Notes: generated by a model from the sequence alone, not told the origin. 64,000 nt of DNA from Neoceratodus forsteri (GCA_016271365.2 CM057453.1:1093226001-1093290000); one strand, 5' to 3'. Positions 10,046-22,096 are shown, numbered from the stretch's first letter. Translations and numbers: made by a program.

Positions 10046-10554
10046 CCAGACCTGAGCATCACGTTGGCATTCGTTCAATAATTACAAAAGTACTAGATAA
10101 AAAATGGAGAAAAAGAAAAAGTCATGGTTGAGAAGGGGAAACCAATCAGTGTTCCTGTTCTTGTTTGTAAACTTGTAAGCTTTTGTTTGCACTGTCTCAC
10201 CTTGATTTGTAAATAATTCTGCAACACGTCATTGGAAATGTAGTACATGATTTGTCCATGTCCCACACACTCCAAATTGTACTTACAGCTTTCCAAAATC
10301 TTCACAGGAGGTCAGTCTGCCTAGTCAGTGTGGCGCTGGACAAGAGCCCTGTGATGAAGAGCAGGTCTCAAGGCACCGGGCTTCCTTTTGTTTTACCATT
10401 TGACAGTCCCCCTACAGATCGACCTTGCATCATTCCTGGGTCCTTTTAATTTGTGTACAGCTTGCCTTCTTCTGTTTCACTACGCTGAGCATGTACAGTA
10501 TTATGTCTAGTGATGCATGAACAGTCCGGCAGGACTGAAACAGGATGGATACCC
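10046..10554 (+). other. probable 3' UTR and downstream sequence of host gene
   Basis: No frame of interest. There is no canonical AATAAA close to the stop. The first clear AATAAA pair is at 11245-11261, beyond a dispersed repeat, so the transcript end is uncertain. Confidence 0.4.
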
Positions 10555-10830
10555 TTCAGCAAACCTTGCCTTTCACTATAGAAAAGGCATGACAGAGTAT
10601 TATACCATATTATTATTGTGGGTTGCTGTGCATTCAGCTTCCTCACTTGACGAAACCTGGTCACATGGGGCTTCTCAGCTTTCTGACAACCTAATCTCAA
10701 GGCAGTTTAGCAGAATAACCTGTAGAGGTCAAAGATCAGTATGCAATTACTACACCACATCACAGACTGTCTCTAAAACAAGGCACACACCCCACCCCAT
10801 CCCCACTAACCAGCTCAGCTAATTTCTGAA
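10555..10830 (-). repeat. dispersed repeat, copy 1 (inverted relative to 26175)
   Basis: The reverse complement of this segment aligns with 26175-26425: both contain GTCTGTGAT(G/A)TGGT, TAATTGCATA(C/T)TGATC and CCCCATGTGACCAGGTTTC in order. The family is not known to me. Unclassified sequence with A-rich tracts follows to 11361. Confidence 0.65.
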
Positions 10831-11361
10831 AGACAAAATATATATACGTGTAAAAATACATATACATGCAAACAGCTAAATTAGAAATGTACCTTATAGT
10901 TCTAATGACTTGCAACAGAAAGCCAATTAGTCTAAAATTGTAGTTAACCTAAAAGACCTCCTTCAAAAAAAAAACAGCAGCCAACCTCAAACTTCCGCCA
11001 ACCTGCAACCTTCAGAAAGAAAGACGAACCAGCCTAAACTAGAAAACATACCCGAAAGACCCCCCAAAAAAGGCAGCTACCAAAAAAATTGCAACCATAT
11101 ATCAAAAGAACTCAAACAGAACTTCCCATCCCACTGCTGAAAGGACAGCTAAACATCCTAGTACACTTAATCACTAAAACTGCTTTTTACAAAACTATTT
11201 TATGCATACCTGCTTCTAGCTATCGCTGAAACAGTGCCTGAGAGAATAAACAACAAATAAAGCAATTCAATTCAGTGATATAAGGAAGCCAACCATGCAG
11301 ATTCACACATCAAATGTAGCTTGTTCCAGACAAACTTAAGATACAAAGGGAGTGACCATAG

Positions 11362-11463
11362 ATTTTACTTTGAGATACGGCTCTTGCAGCAGGTTACACC
11401 ATGAGGACTGAAGCCAGCAGGCAGCAGGACTCCACAGAAGTCTTCTAACTAGCTATAGTCAGC
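11362..11463 (+). repeat. left inverted terminal repeat of DIRS A
   Basis: The block CTCTTGCAGCAGGTTACACC and the following ATGAGGACTGAAGCC, CTTCTAACTAGCTATAGTC are reverse-complemented at 18369-18470. Confidence 0.85.
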
Positions 11464-11635
11464 GGGGGACTGCCCCCAATGTCAGTCTCATCATAAAAGG
11501 GGTGGTCCCCCAGCATCCCTAAATTATTTTCCCACCGTCGACTCGCCAACATCGGCTCCACAGACGCCATCAGCTATCAAACGATGCAAGCACTTGGATT
11601 TTCAGTAACATTAAGATTGTTTCAACCATCGTCAC

Positions 11636-13650
11636 ATGTCTTCTTCCCCGACCCCTTCAGTTGAAGGACACCTCTCTAAGTGTGCGTGCAGCAAGCAGAT
11701 ACCATTTAAGGATAAGCATACGGCCTGCTTGAGGTGCCTAGGCCCCAGCCACGATGTCAAGGCCTGCACCATCTGCCAGCATTTTAGTAGTCGCCATAAG
11801 GATCTGCCGCCAGAAGGCCCTTCAAAGTTTTCTCTTAGAGGAGAAACTTAAAAAGATGGAGAGAGACTGCGCCTCTCGAGGGGAATCTTCCCACAGGTTG
11901 GATAAGCACAAGGAAAAGAGAAGAGAGAGATAGGGATAGATCCCTGAGTCATGCTTTGGACTTCCAAGCCAGCTGCGGCTCGACCCACTCGGACAGGTCC
12001 CCTTCGCATGCTAAGTCCCAGCCTCCACCGGTCAAAGTCCGGACCTCAGGTGGATCAGGTACATCGTCCCTACAACCTTTACAAATTCAACCCACGGACT
12101 CCCTAATTCATCCGTCAGTGTCATCCGCCAGGTCTGAGGCTTCAGCTGGCCAAAAACCGCTGTCCAAGTCGGCCGCCAGGACAGGCCCCGACTCCCAGGA
12201 CCAGCATCAGGACACCAACCGCCAATCGGTCTCCAACCGCCATGGGGCTCGGAACCACACCCTCGTTGGACTCAGGAGCCGACGTCCCTGAAGTGGATGT
12301 CTGACCACAAGTGGTTGTTGGACCCGCCGCCCACTAAGCAACCCAAGGACCCGACGCCCCATGAGGATCCCCTGCTGTCAGCATCAGACACCAGACGACG
12401 GGGTACATTGAATAAAGAAGCAATGGACGTTGGGGCCTGACAGGCTACCAATGACCAGAAGTCAGGTGATAAGGAGGATCTGCAGTTGCCCCAAGATCCA
12501 GCTATGGATCAGCCTGCTCCACAGGCACCGGTACCCAGTTCACCGACAGAGAAAAGGCTGACACTGGGTTTGTTGTCAGGCCTAAACATAGAGGAGGTGA
12601 AGGAGTTGTTTACCTTTTGGTGGGACACCATACGAAAGGACATGGTCCCTACCAAGCCCCCAGCAGAAATGCCCCCACCTCCTCCTCCTCTTCCTAAAGA
12701 CAAGACTCCCGAACCTCCCCCTAAGGAGGATACTCTCTCTCCCAGGGGTATGTTCCAGGAGAGGAAAAAAGACCCAAAGAGGCAGCACTCCAGGACCCCT
12801 CCTCAGTCACCCAGCACATGTGGGCGTAAGAGTCCCCGAAGAAGGTCCCACTCTTCGGGTGAGGACTCCCGCCCGAAATCTTCAAACATATCTCAATCCC
12901 CTTCTCTGCTCAGTGTTCCATCGCCTGACCCCAGCGATCTTCCCAGGTCACCCCCAGATGATTCCTCCTTTATGGACATAATGAGGCACATCCAGGAGAA
13001 CATGGGGTGGGACACTGAAGAGTTGGACCCCAAGGGGCAATGCCTGGCACGGTATCTCAGAAAGACCCGAAGCCAGTGTTGGTTCCACCTTTGGTGGATA
13101 CCTTCCAGGATGCCACCAGAGCAGCCTGGAAGAGCCCTTTTTCCATGCCAGTGGTGCCTAAGAAGGCGGATCGCTCCATCAGAAGACCCCTATCGAGGGC
13201 AGCAACCTGTGGTGGATTCCATAGTCATAACAGCCATGCATGACAGTTCTCAACATCCCCAGCACCTAAGCACACAACCACCAGACCAGGAGTTCAACCA
13301 GTTAGACTCTATGGGACGACATATGTATGCAGCCGCCACATGCTCTTTCAGGTCCCTGAACTATCTTATGCACATGGTGCAGTTTCAAAATGCAGTGTGG
13401 GACCAAGGCCAGAATCTCCTAAAGGACCTTCTGGATGGGGACAAAAAGGAGGAACTCCTGAATCTCTTCAAAAACCGGTTCAGATGTTGGGACTCAAGTC
13501 CTCAGGGTGGCATATGACTCTGCAGCCCGAGGAGTGGTGGCAGGAGTTCGCCTTCAGGAGACACTCATGGTTGAGGGTCTCCGGCTTTACCCCAGATGTC
13601 CAGAAGGGCATCTTGGACGTGCCATACAACGGTTCTGTTCCCTTCGGAGA
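11636..13650 (+). pseudogene. DIRS A gag-like ORF
   Basis: The start at 11636 (MSSSPTPSVEGHLSKC) opens a cysteine/histidine block CxC...C-x2-CLGPSHD...C-x2-C at residues 14-49, shared with the gag ORFs of elements B, C and E. Frameshifts follow near 11850 and 12290. The longest intact piece is 343 codons (12486-13517): proline-rich (PPPPPPLPKDKTPEPPPKE), serine/arginine-rich (SPRRRSHSSGEDSRPKSS) and then a more folded-looking C-terminal part with YAAATCSFRSLNYLMHMVQ. In DIRS elements this ORF is the structural protein. It is not functional here. Confidence 0.72.
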
Positions 13651-14069
13651 AGAATCTGAAAAGTGATTACCAGGCTGCAGGATGCCGGTGAGGCCATACG
13701 AACAGTTCAGGCCATGCATAAGCCGAGACCTGGCCCCTTTCGTAGGGGACCAGAATTGTTTTTGCGGCAGACAGGGACGACAGCAACCCCGGTCTGGCCA
13801 GCAACCTAGGGGCAACTTCGGTCGCCAAGATCCATGCAATCAAAAGCCCAATCAGCTTACCGGTCGAAACTCCACCACAGCATGACTCCTTTCAGACCCC
13901 TTCCCCACCTCTGGATCAATGGGAGGAAAGGTTAGGGGTCGCTTCACTTACCATCTCCCAGGATGGCAGAGGATCACCTCCAACTAGTGGGTATTACAGC
14001 TCATCGGCCGAGAACTTTATAGAATTCATCGACCGCCCACCAACAGGGCCCCCTCTGGACTCCCGATGC

Positions 14070-15515
14070 TCAGGACAACACGCCTTGCTTATCCAGCAGG
14101 AGATCTCTGCCCTCCTGGAAAAGGACACAACAGAAATTGTCCCGTGGAACCAGAGAGGAAGGGGATATTATTCCCACTTCCTTCTGGTCCCAACGAAGAC
14201 AGGGAATCTATGCCCGATTTTGGATCTCAACGATCTTAACCTCTCGGTGGCATGCAAATGTTTACGTATGGTCACCCTGCCGGGCCTCATCCCATGCTCA
14301 GACAGGATGCATGGTTAGCATTGTTGGACATGCAGGACGCATATCTCAATCTTCCCATCGCTAAACCACATTGGAAGTTCCTGCGGTTTGAGTTTCTGGG
14401 ACGCCACTGCCAGTTCCAAGCCCTACCATTCGGCCTTTCCTCAGCACCACCGGTTTTTCACCAAGTGGCTGGCAGTAGTGGTGGCTACCCACAGAAGGCA
14501 GGTCCACTACTTGTTCCCGTATCTGGATGACTGGCTTCTCATGGCCCCATCTCGCAAGGTGTTAATCAGAGCCATCCAGGATACTCGTGCCCTGTTTGGG
14601 TCACTGGGTATCACCGTCAGCCAGGAGAAGTCATCCCTGGTTCCGACCTAAAGGCTGCAGTTCATTGGCTCGGTTCTGGACACCCACCAAGGGAGAGCCT
14701 TCCTGCCAGAGGACAGAGCAGATTCGGACCCTGATACGGGCCATCTCCTCAAAAAAGCAGGTCCCCGCATGAACCATGCTGCGCCTCCTGGGGCATATGG
14801 CGGTGGCCATTGCCACAGTTTCATTAGCCCGCCTCTACATGAGGGTCACCCAGTGGATGCTCAGAGCACAATGGAATCAGCGACAGGATCATTTTGACCA
14901 GGTCGTCAGGGTTACAATTCTGGTCATACAAGACCTACAGTGGTGGCTTGTTTCAGAGCACCTGTTGAACAGAGACCCCTTTGTGGGACCCACTCCATCT
15001 CTTACACTCACCACGGATGCAGCAGGGTCCAGATGGGGAGCTCATGTGAACGGAACCAGGATGCAAGGCACCTGGTCCCCATTAGAGTCACATCTTCACA
15101 TCAGTGTGCTAGAGATGAGGGTGGTACTGTATGCTATACAGGTCCTGCAGTCAGAAATCCCATCGGACCATATGCTGATCCAAATGGACAACACCACAGT
15201 GGTGTATTATATCAACAAGCAGGCGGGCACTCACTCCTATCAGCTTTGCAGAGAGGCAAAGAGAGTGTGGGATTGGGATCTGCAGCATGGCACCACAATC
15301 ACAGCGGTACATGTTCCCGGTGTCTGCAATGCAGTAGCAGACCTGTTGAGCCAGTCGCGATCCAACGCTCACAAATGGGAACTCCTGCAAAAGGTCGCAG
15401 AGGATCTGTTCCACAAGTGGGGGATGCTAGAAGTAGATCTGTTAGCATCCCCATACAACGCAAAACTGCCAAATTTCTGCTCGCTAGATCCAGGGCCTGG
15501 TGTTTTCTGGTGAGA
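14070..15515 (+). pseudogene. DIRS A reverse transcriptase and RNase H
   Basis: The RT core is spread over three frames: EKDTTEIVPWNQRGRGYYSH, then the motif A block LLDMQDAYLNLPI, motif B FQALPFGLSSAPPVF and motif C YLDDWLL. RNase H follows in one intact frame at 14776-15513 with TTDAAGSRWGAH, a VLEMRVVLYAI block, MDNTTVVYYINKQAG and HVPGVCNAVADLLSQS. These carry the acidic residues expected for the fold. RT frameshifts near 14320 and 14500 and a stop at 14652 make it inactive. Confidence 0.85.
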
Positions 15516-15775
15516 TGCAGTGTCCTTCCCTTGGACAGGCAAATTCCTCTATGCCTCCCCTTTGATCCAGAGGGTCCTCCTCAAGCTTCAGGCAGAAAGA
15601 GCAACCATGATCCTGGTAGCAACCTTCTGGCCCAGACAAATCTGGTTCCCGCTGCTACACCAATTGGCTCAGGAGCCTCCATTGCCTTTCCTGGTCAGCT
15701 CACACTTGCTGTCCCAGGAAGACGGGACACTGGTTGACCCGAACCTCAAATCCCTGAACCTGCATGCTTGGCTGC
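15490..15775 (+). pseudogene. DIRS A methyltransferase-like domain
   Basis: After RNase H come LLASPYNAKLPNFCSLDPGP and, in a shifted frame, FLYASPLIQRVLLKLQAERA followed by VATFWPRQIWFPLL. This is the Dam-like domain that sits between RNase H and recombinase in DIRS elements (PP.. and WPRQ.WFP signatures). The frame breaks at 15513. Confidence 0.7.
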
Positions 15776-16165
15776 TAAGGACATAGCCATCCTTAGGCAC
15801 GAAGTGTCTCATGGTGTGGCAGACATCCTGGTAGTGGCCAGGAAGCCATCCACTCACGCTACCTACACCATGAAATGGTGCAGATTTTGCCTGTGGGCCA
15901 CTGCAAGGGATCTCGATCTGCTGCGCTGTTCAGAGAGATCAGTCTTGGACTATCTTCTCTCTCTATTCAAATCAGGATTAGCCTACTCCTCCTTGAAGGT
16001 ACATCTCTGTGCCATTTCGGCCTACTGTGCTCCAGTGGGTCAAAAAGCCCTAGCTCAGTTGGAGGTGTCGTGGTCTTTTCTGTGCAGCATCCTACATCTG
16101 CGGCCCCTCATCAGGGACCTAGTTCCCCCTTGGGACCTCTTTTTCATTTTAGAGCAGCTTACGCT

Positions 16166-16795
16166 GCCACCTTTTTTTTTTTAACCCTGTATTTATGCTC
16201 CTCCTGCCCTCTTCTTTCCACTCTCTCAAACTACCTCAGCCTGTGTTACCTCCCTCATCTGGGTCTGCTCCTAGAGTACAGGGTCCACTTAACCTAGGTG
16301 CCTGGATAATCCCCGGGTAGGGTGAGGAGGCGCTCTCCCACTTATCTCCTCCGAACCATGCTTGCTACGACATGGACTAGTACAGTGGAGTCTGCCCGAC
16401 GAACCTGAGGACACAGCGAGGAGTTGTCGCCTCAGAGAGATGAGGGTGATTTTTCCTCTGTTCGTTCCCTGATGTCGGTGTGCAATGAGGGCAATGAGCA
16501 TGGAGGCACGCTGAGACGTGCCTTCTGCTCCGCCCCTCTGCTGACATCTGCCCTACCCCTGTGCTGCTACTCCCTCCTACTGCATCTTCCATCCGGGCTC
16601 CCCTAGGCGGTGGTATTACAGCGGGAGTATGCAGGTAATTCCCCCTGGAGAAGGAGAGCAGCCATTGGGCACTCAGTCCTTCTCCTCCCCAGCCGACCCC
16701 TGGCGGCCTTGCTCGTTCACAAACCCGGCGGGTCGCCCGGTGGGAGTGCAGTGGGCATCCGGTGCCCTCAGCCCACAAGCGCCACCCGGGCGGGA
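16166..16795 (-). mobile_element. retroposed insertion in the DIRS A recombinase (first)
   Basis: The recombinase frame stops at an oligo-T run (16171-16183) and resumes about 640 bp later. An oligo-T at the left end suggests a retroposed sequence in minus orientation. A possible imperfect target duplication is GCTGCCACC before and AGCGCCACC after. The inserted sequence is GC-rich and of unknown family. Confidence 0.5.
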
Positions 16796-17285
16796 CCGTT
16801 ACCTTGTGAGCCTGCTGTGGATTAGAGCTATGCCTTCCTGGAAGGCATTATTTTTGGTTGTGGTTACTCACCTAGAAGAATTTTGAGTTTCAGGCACTTA
16901 TGTGCAAGGAGCCTTATTTGATTTTTCATAAGGACAGGGTGTCCTTAAGAACCAACCCTAAGTTTCTTCCCAAGGCGGTTTCAGAACTGACCCTGAACCA
17001 GGATATTGACTTGCCAGTGTAGTACCTGCATTACACTAACAGAGGAGAAGCTTTGTTGCACACTTTAGATGTGCACAGAATTCTCAGGTTCTACCTGGCC
17101 AGGACCAAACCACATCACCAGTCTGACCAGCTGTTCGTGTCTTTCGCCCATAGGATGTGGGGGCACCAGTGTCTAAACAGACTTTCCAAGTGGTTGGTGA
17201 ATTGTATTGTGTTCTGCTACCAGAAGCATAATAAACCTTTACCGGGCCATTCTTCAAGAGGGGTGGCTACCTCCTTTGCTTCTCT

Positions 17286-17843
17286 TTTTTTTTTTTTTTT
17301 TTAATCACAGCTGCTTTTTACCTCCTCTGCAGCGTGACTGGCTTGGGGCATCTAGCCGCCAGCCCTGCCCACCCGGAGAGCCGGTTAGCTCATACCACAC
17401 CCAGGAGATTCTGGGACAGCCGTCATGCTCCCAGCCAGGATGTCTGTGGATCCTTCCCGACGGGACTCCTTGCAAGTCTTCTGGGCAGCGCAGGGCGTGG
17501 CCATCAAGCTGCACGGTCACACTCAGTCTTTTTCCTCCAATTTTTCACCCACAAGAATGCAGACGTGCAATGACGTCAGGCACTGTGTGCCGATGTCCAC
17601 TGCACTCCCCCCCTCAACTGCCACCACACTTGGTAGTACCGCCGGGCATCCCCAGAGGTCACTGTCGCATGATGGTTGTTCCCCGAACCACCCCAGGACT
17701 AGGAGAGCAGTCAACGGACGCTCGATTGTAGTCCTCCCTTGCCAGCCCCCAATGACCCAGGCTCGTTTCCTAACCTGGGGCGTTGGTGTGGCGCAAGGTG
17801 TGGCGTTCAGCACCTCAACCCTCATCGCCACTGGGCCGGCCCT
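17286..17843 (-). mobile_element. retroposed insertion in the DIRS A recombinase (second)
   Basis: It begins with about 19 T (17284-17302), i.e. a poly(A) tail on the minus strand. It is flanked by TTTGCTTCTCT on the left and TTTACTTCTCT on the right, an 11-bp target duplication with one mismatch. Removing it joins ATSFASL to LKNVSAPTICAAATW, restoring the expected recombinase order. The source of the inserted 560 bp is unknown. Confidence 0.72.
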
Positions 17844-18049
17844 CTTTACTTCTCTGAAGAACGTCTCAGCACCTACCATTTGTGCAGCTGCTACTTGGAG
17901 TATAGTGCATACATTTATCAGACACTGCAGTTTGGACATCGTCTCCAGACACCGCACTGGTTTTGGCCTTGCAGTCCTTCAAGGACTTCTGGGATCTTTC
18001 TTTGTACCCCTCTGAAGACTTTCAGGTTTCACCCTTATTGCTTGGGACT

Positions 18050-18162
18050 CGGTCCTTATGGTGTAACCTGCTGCAAGAGCTGTATCTTGAAGTAAGATAG
18101 TACAGTTACGTAAGAACTTACCCTAACAGTAGATCTCTGAGAACAGCTCTTGCAGCAGGTAG
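18050..18162 (+). repeat. internal complementary region (ICR) of DIRS A
   Basis: The first half (GGTGTAACCTGCTGCAAGAG) is the reverse complement of the element's left end. The second half (AGTACAGTTACGTAAGAACT and beyond) is the reverse complement of its right end. This joined-ends arrangement is the DIRS hallmark thought to template the ends during circle formation. Confidence 0.85.
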
Positions 18163-18368
18163 TTTCCCTCCCACCTTCCCCTCAGGAGGTCTTTCCTCTC
18201 CGTTCTGTCTTCAGACAACAGAAACAAACATACCAAATTATAAGAAGAAATTGATTCAGCACTTTATTGTGCTTTTCCTCATTTAGTCTTCCTCTGGAAG
18301 TGGATCCTTGGTCTCCCTTTCTGAATTACATCACTTTGCCAGGAGTCTCTGTTGGGAGAACTGAGAGA

Positions 18369-18500
18369 TGCTGACTGTAGCTAGCTAGAAGATTTCCGTG
18401 GGGTCCTGCTGCTTGCCAGCTTCAGTCCTTATGGTATAACCTGCTGCAAGAGCTGTTCTTGAAGATCCATTGTTACAGTAAGTTCTTACGTAACTGTACT
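18369..18500 (-). repeat. right inverted terminal repeat of DIRS A
   Basis: GCTGACTGTAGCTAGCTAGA through AACCTGCTGCAAGAGCTGTT mirrors the left terminus. The outer part (CTTACGTAACTGTACT) is matched in the ICR. Confidence 0.85.
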
Positions 18501-18917
18501 TTCCCAGTTGATCTTAACTGTATCAGTCTTCACCATTCATCACTGATAGGTTAAGACGGAGGCACTAGTACCCACGGGAGTTTATAGCTTAGAGTTTTTT
18601 TCTAGGAGGAGGGGCCAGCGCCACCCTCAAGGCTGATGTATTGCATGGCGCTTGCGGGTTGGCCAGTAACCACCGCCGGCCCCTCCACCACCTCAGTTCT
18701 GTTTTTCCCACCATTGAGGTGTATCACTCTGCGGGAGCTGCCACGCTCTTCTACTGTGTATAAAATGAAAGTTTGCAATTAACTGCCAAAAGTTCTGCCG
18801 CAACTGCTACTCGACCTCATAGGACATCTCAGGAACCAGTAAAACTGGTTTATTTATTTTTTGCTGTTTTGTTTCTACGGCACTGGGTCTTTGCTTTAGT
18901 TTAATTTTTAGTTGACC

Positions 18918-20110
18918 ATGACGATCATGTCCAGTTCGGGGCCTACTTCAAAGTCCAAGGGGGGTGTGCCCCACTGCACCTGTGCCCCAGCCGCAAGCTA
19001 GTGACTGTATCGGACTGTCATGATCATTGTCCCACCTGCCTGAGTCCTCATCATGATATGGACAGCTGTGACACCTGCTTCTTCATGGACTGCCAGGTTC
19101 TCAAGGTGCACGCATTGAAGGTGGGTCAGGATCCTCCCACCTTCGGGGGGGGCAGTGTCAGTCCCAGGGCGTCAAGGTCAGGATGTTGGGCCCTTCTCCC
19201 AGGTCTCCCTCTGGTATTATACGTACCAAGGGGGAGCAGGCCTCACTTGGTGCTGGTCTCGCTGAGACCAGAGGCCTGCATGAGGGGTTGGGCGGACAGT
19301 TGACCTCCACTGGGGGTCAGCTGAGCACCCCTCACGGTCCGCCACTTCCTTGGAAGCACAGATACCCCTGGTGTTGTGCTCGCAGCTTTACGCTGGACCC
19401 AAGCCGGTGGAGTCCTCAGTACCGCCTGTTATCACCACTTTTGCTCCCGACTACACCCTTGGAACCGGTGAACAAGGCGGTGCCGTGGCTGGTGCTAGGC
19501 CCGCTTCCAGTGCCACCAGCAGCTGTGGGAGTGGGAGGGTTTCAGGGGTTGTCTCTCTGCTGGTCTCACTGGTCTCCTCCTTTTCAGAGGAGGAGGAGGA
19601 TTGGGATTACCCAGAGTGGCTGCCCAACTCTGAGGTATCCTGTTGCCCGGTTAGGCATAGCCATTCGGTTTCCAGTGTCACTGTTTCGGTCACTCCACCG
19701 GAGGGCCCTGCCCTTGGGGCTGACTCCTCTGTGTCCTCCGGCACCACTTGCAGTGCTGGAGAACCCTTCTGCACCAACTCCAGTGCTAGGGAGGGTGTCA
19801 GTGCTGAAGGTGGCGCTGGGACGGGGGACGCCATTGTCTCCGGCACCTAGTCTGATGTCAACACTGTGCTCGGTGCCGGGTTGGACTCTAGCGCCAAGTC
19901 TGGTTCTGGTGTCGTGTGCTGCGCCATGTTGGATTCCAGTGCCAGGGTGGGGTCTGAGGTTGCTTCTAGCACCTCCTCTGGTGCTGGGACTGTATCAGAA
20001 CCCCCAATTTCAGACACTGGGGACCATTCGAGGAGCAGATCCCTGTCTGGGGAGGGTGTTTGAGGAGGTCAGGGGTGGCATGCAGACCCACTTCCAGAGC
20101 AGTGGCATGG
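18918..20110 (+). pseudogene. DIRS B gag-like ORF, N-terminal part
   Basis: The start at 18918 (MTIMSSSGPTSKSKGG) is followed, after a frameshift near 19000, by DCHDHCPTCLSPHHDMDSCD and TCFFMDCQVLKVHALKVG. This is the same Cys/His block as in C and related to those in A and E. The rest (19180-20140) is rich in Ser, Gly, Ala and Pro and built of degenerate short repeats (SGTTCSAG, DSSAKSGSG). Confidence 0.65.
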
Positions 20111-20664
20111 TCTATGTGCAAACTCTAATTACTTGCTATTAAAGCACTGAATTATCACTGAATATTGAGTGTTTTGCCTCTGTATTCTGAAGCTTGTGTT
20201 GGAGTGCAGGTGTTCTCTGAATATTGTACTGTTGAAGTGCAGGCAGCCTTTACCTGCACCCCTCCCAACCTGGGTTATTTGCGGTTCGCTGTGTTGGAAT
20301 TTCACTTCCAGAGCTGCTGGTGGCTATGGGAGGAGTCTCAATGCCAACTCCTCTCTTCTTTGCTCCTCGGACCAGGTAGGATCTGCAGCAGGTGGGGTTA
20401 GGGGCCATCCACAAGGGACAGACTGGCTGTGATCTCCCCATTGTGGGGTCCTCTCTCTTGGGCGCCACTTTGGCCGCTCCTATATGATTAGACGACCTAC
20501 AGTGGATGTGTTGCGCACTCCCCCTTCCTCAGGAGAGGTTCCCTGCATGTACCCATAGCCCTAACAGGGATCCTGCTCTGGATTGCCAGTCTTCTCCTCC
20601 CCCTGCAGATCCTCTGCCTCTTCCTTCTGCTCTACCAGGTCTCTCAGGCCCTTCGGGAGCTAGC
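20111..20664. other. interior of DIRS B, no clear gene
   Basis: Short open frames without a recognisable family. The sequence may be another insertion or decayed gag. It ends where the L2-like fragment begins. Confidence 0.35.
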
Positions 20665-21350
20665 ATCCAATAATATAAATAATTATGAATTACAGTCTAT
20701 TACAACCGAAAGGGACTTGGGAATTACCATTGCAAATAATTTAATGTTCACAACACATAACAACAACATAATTAAAAAATGTCATGGAACATTTTCTTGT
20801 ATTCTTAAACATATAAAGAGTAGGGAACCAGACGTATTAATCCCACTATATTTAAGTTTAGTCAGATCACAAATTGACTATTGCGCTCGCTTCTGCAGTC
20901 CTACAACTGTGGGAGGAAAAGCATCAATAGAAAAGGTTCAAAGATGAATCACAAAAAAAGGTCAAAGGTCTGCCTAACCTAGATTACAATACCAGACTTA
21001 AAACTCTTGGTTTGTTCTCTCTCGAATATAGAGCGTGTAGGGGTGGTCTATGCTTAGCGTACAGATCATATCGTGATCCTGCCTTATGTGAGGTTCTCTA
21101 CCTCCAAAAAACCGAAACAGGTCATAAAACCAAAACACACAGCTTAAAATTTAAAGCCAAAATAAATAATACCTCAAAAAGGAATAATTTTTACACACAG
21201 CGGCTGCCTCCTATATGGAATTCATTAGCAACAGAAGTTGTCACCAGTAATAGTTTGACCCAGTTGAAATATGAACTGGATAATTATATGGGTGATAAGA
21301 ATTTGATTGTTGCCACTAGGCGACGAGTTCATCATGGGCATGTCCCCTGA
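20665..21350 (+). pseudogene. L2/CR1-like LINE 3' fragment inserted in DIRS B
   Basis: It reads TTERDLGITIANNLMFTTHN, LIPLYLSLVRSQIDYCARFC and IEKVQR in one frame (20690-20947), then FSLEYRACRGGLCLAYRSYR and LPPIWNSLATEVV (21012-21350). This is the usual end of an L2/CR1-type ORF2 (DLGV..., LVRp.LEYC..., iE.vQRr, ...RLPpiWNsLp). The surrounding gag sequence of B resumes at about 21360. Confidence 0.72.
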
Positions 21351-21359
21351 ATTCGTATC

Positions 21360-22096
21360 ATACCTATGACCTGGGACCAGTTCAGATTGGCGCCAGCTCC
21401 TTTTCCTCGCTTCCTAAGAGCCCTGGACCAGGTCATTTTTAGACTGGAATCCCCAGCAGCCCCAGAATCTGAGCTGGACTCCTCTGCTTCCTCATCTTCC
21501 TCCCCAGAGGAAGAGGATCCTTCAGTCCACTGTCCTCAGATGCTGATATCACCAGTTATCAGCAGTTCCTGTCGAGGTTGCTTGAGGATATCCACATATT
21601 CCACATCGCAAGTCGCAGTCCTGACCATGTGACGTAGGCATTCCTTGGAGAGTTCAGCTCTGAAAACATTGTCATCCTTCTGGGGCCTGTCCCTTTCACA
21701 GAGGTGTCACATTGGGTCTGACAGCATCCCTCTGCATCTTCTGTTCCAGAGGGACTGTCAGCGCAGGTATTGCGCACCCCAGGGGTCACTAGGTAGTGTG
21801 TCCCACTCCACTTCTGGGGTAGAGCTCCTGAACACCCCTTCTGGATATTGTCACCAAAGACATGACCGCCCCCCAGAGTCTGACTCAGCAGAGTTTGACC
21901 GCTTGGGTAGGAGAGTCTTCTCAGTGGCACATCTGCTTTTGTGCATTTCAGTGCACTAGGCACATCAGGCTGCCTTTGCTAGGCACCTGTGGACAGTTCT
22001 GGGACAATTCCTGGCATCCTTGCCTGACACAGAGGCAGCCAAGCAAGGGCGTCTTATGATGCCAGTGAGGTAGTGTCTAGGCTGGCAGGAACTGCA
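21360..22096 (+). pseudogene. DIRS B gag-like ORF, C-terminal part
   Basis: An acidic serine-rich stretch (DSSASSSSSPEEEDPS) is followed, across frameshifts, by CHQRHDRPPESDSAEFDRLG and FSVAHLLLCISVH-AHQ. It aligns with element C at 38150-38300 (CDRPPDQDSLGFDFWRRRLF, LAQLLLSVAAHQAH). It ends at the inserted CR1 fragment. Confidence 0.62.

Larger units (their letters stand above)
15771..18016 (+). pseudogene. DIRS A tyrosine recombinase, split by two insertions
   Basis: The SAM-like N-terminal domain reads ADILVVARKPSTHATYTMKW, SGLAYSSLKVHLCAISAY and PPWDLFFILEQLTLPP (15768-16165). After an insertion the catalytic part resumes near 16820 with SWKALFLVVVTH, then RTKPHHQSDQLFVSFAHRMW and GHSSRGVATSFASL (the HxxR box) up to 17285. 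A second insertion follows, and it ends with ICAAATWSIVHTFIRHCSLD near 17860-17950. The protein would recombine the circular DIRS DNA into target sites. It is dead here. Confidence 0.8.
11362..18500 (+). mobile_element. DIRS retrotransposon A (degraded, complete termini)
   Basis: A 7.1-kb element with inverted termini and, near its right end, an internal complementary region that matches both ends. Gene order is gag, RT-RNase H, methyltransferase-like domain, tyrosine recombinase, as known for DIRS elements. These replicate through a circular DNA intermediate and integrate by recombination, not with a DDE integrase. All genes carry frameshifts and the recombinase has two insertions. Element B begins 10 bp after its right end. 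Confidence 0.88.

Noticed and set aside
19183..20142. 319-codon open frame as a separate gene
   Set aside because: It overlaps the Ser/Gly-rich gag region of DIRS B in another frame and is rich in degenerate repeats.
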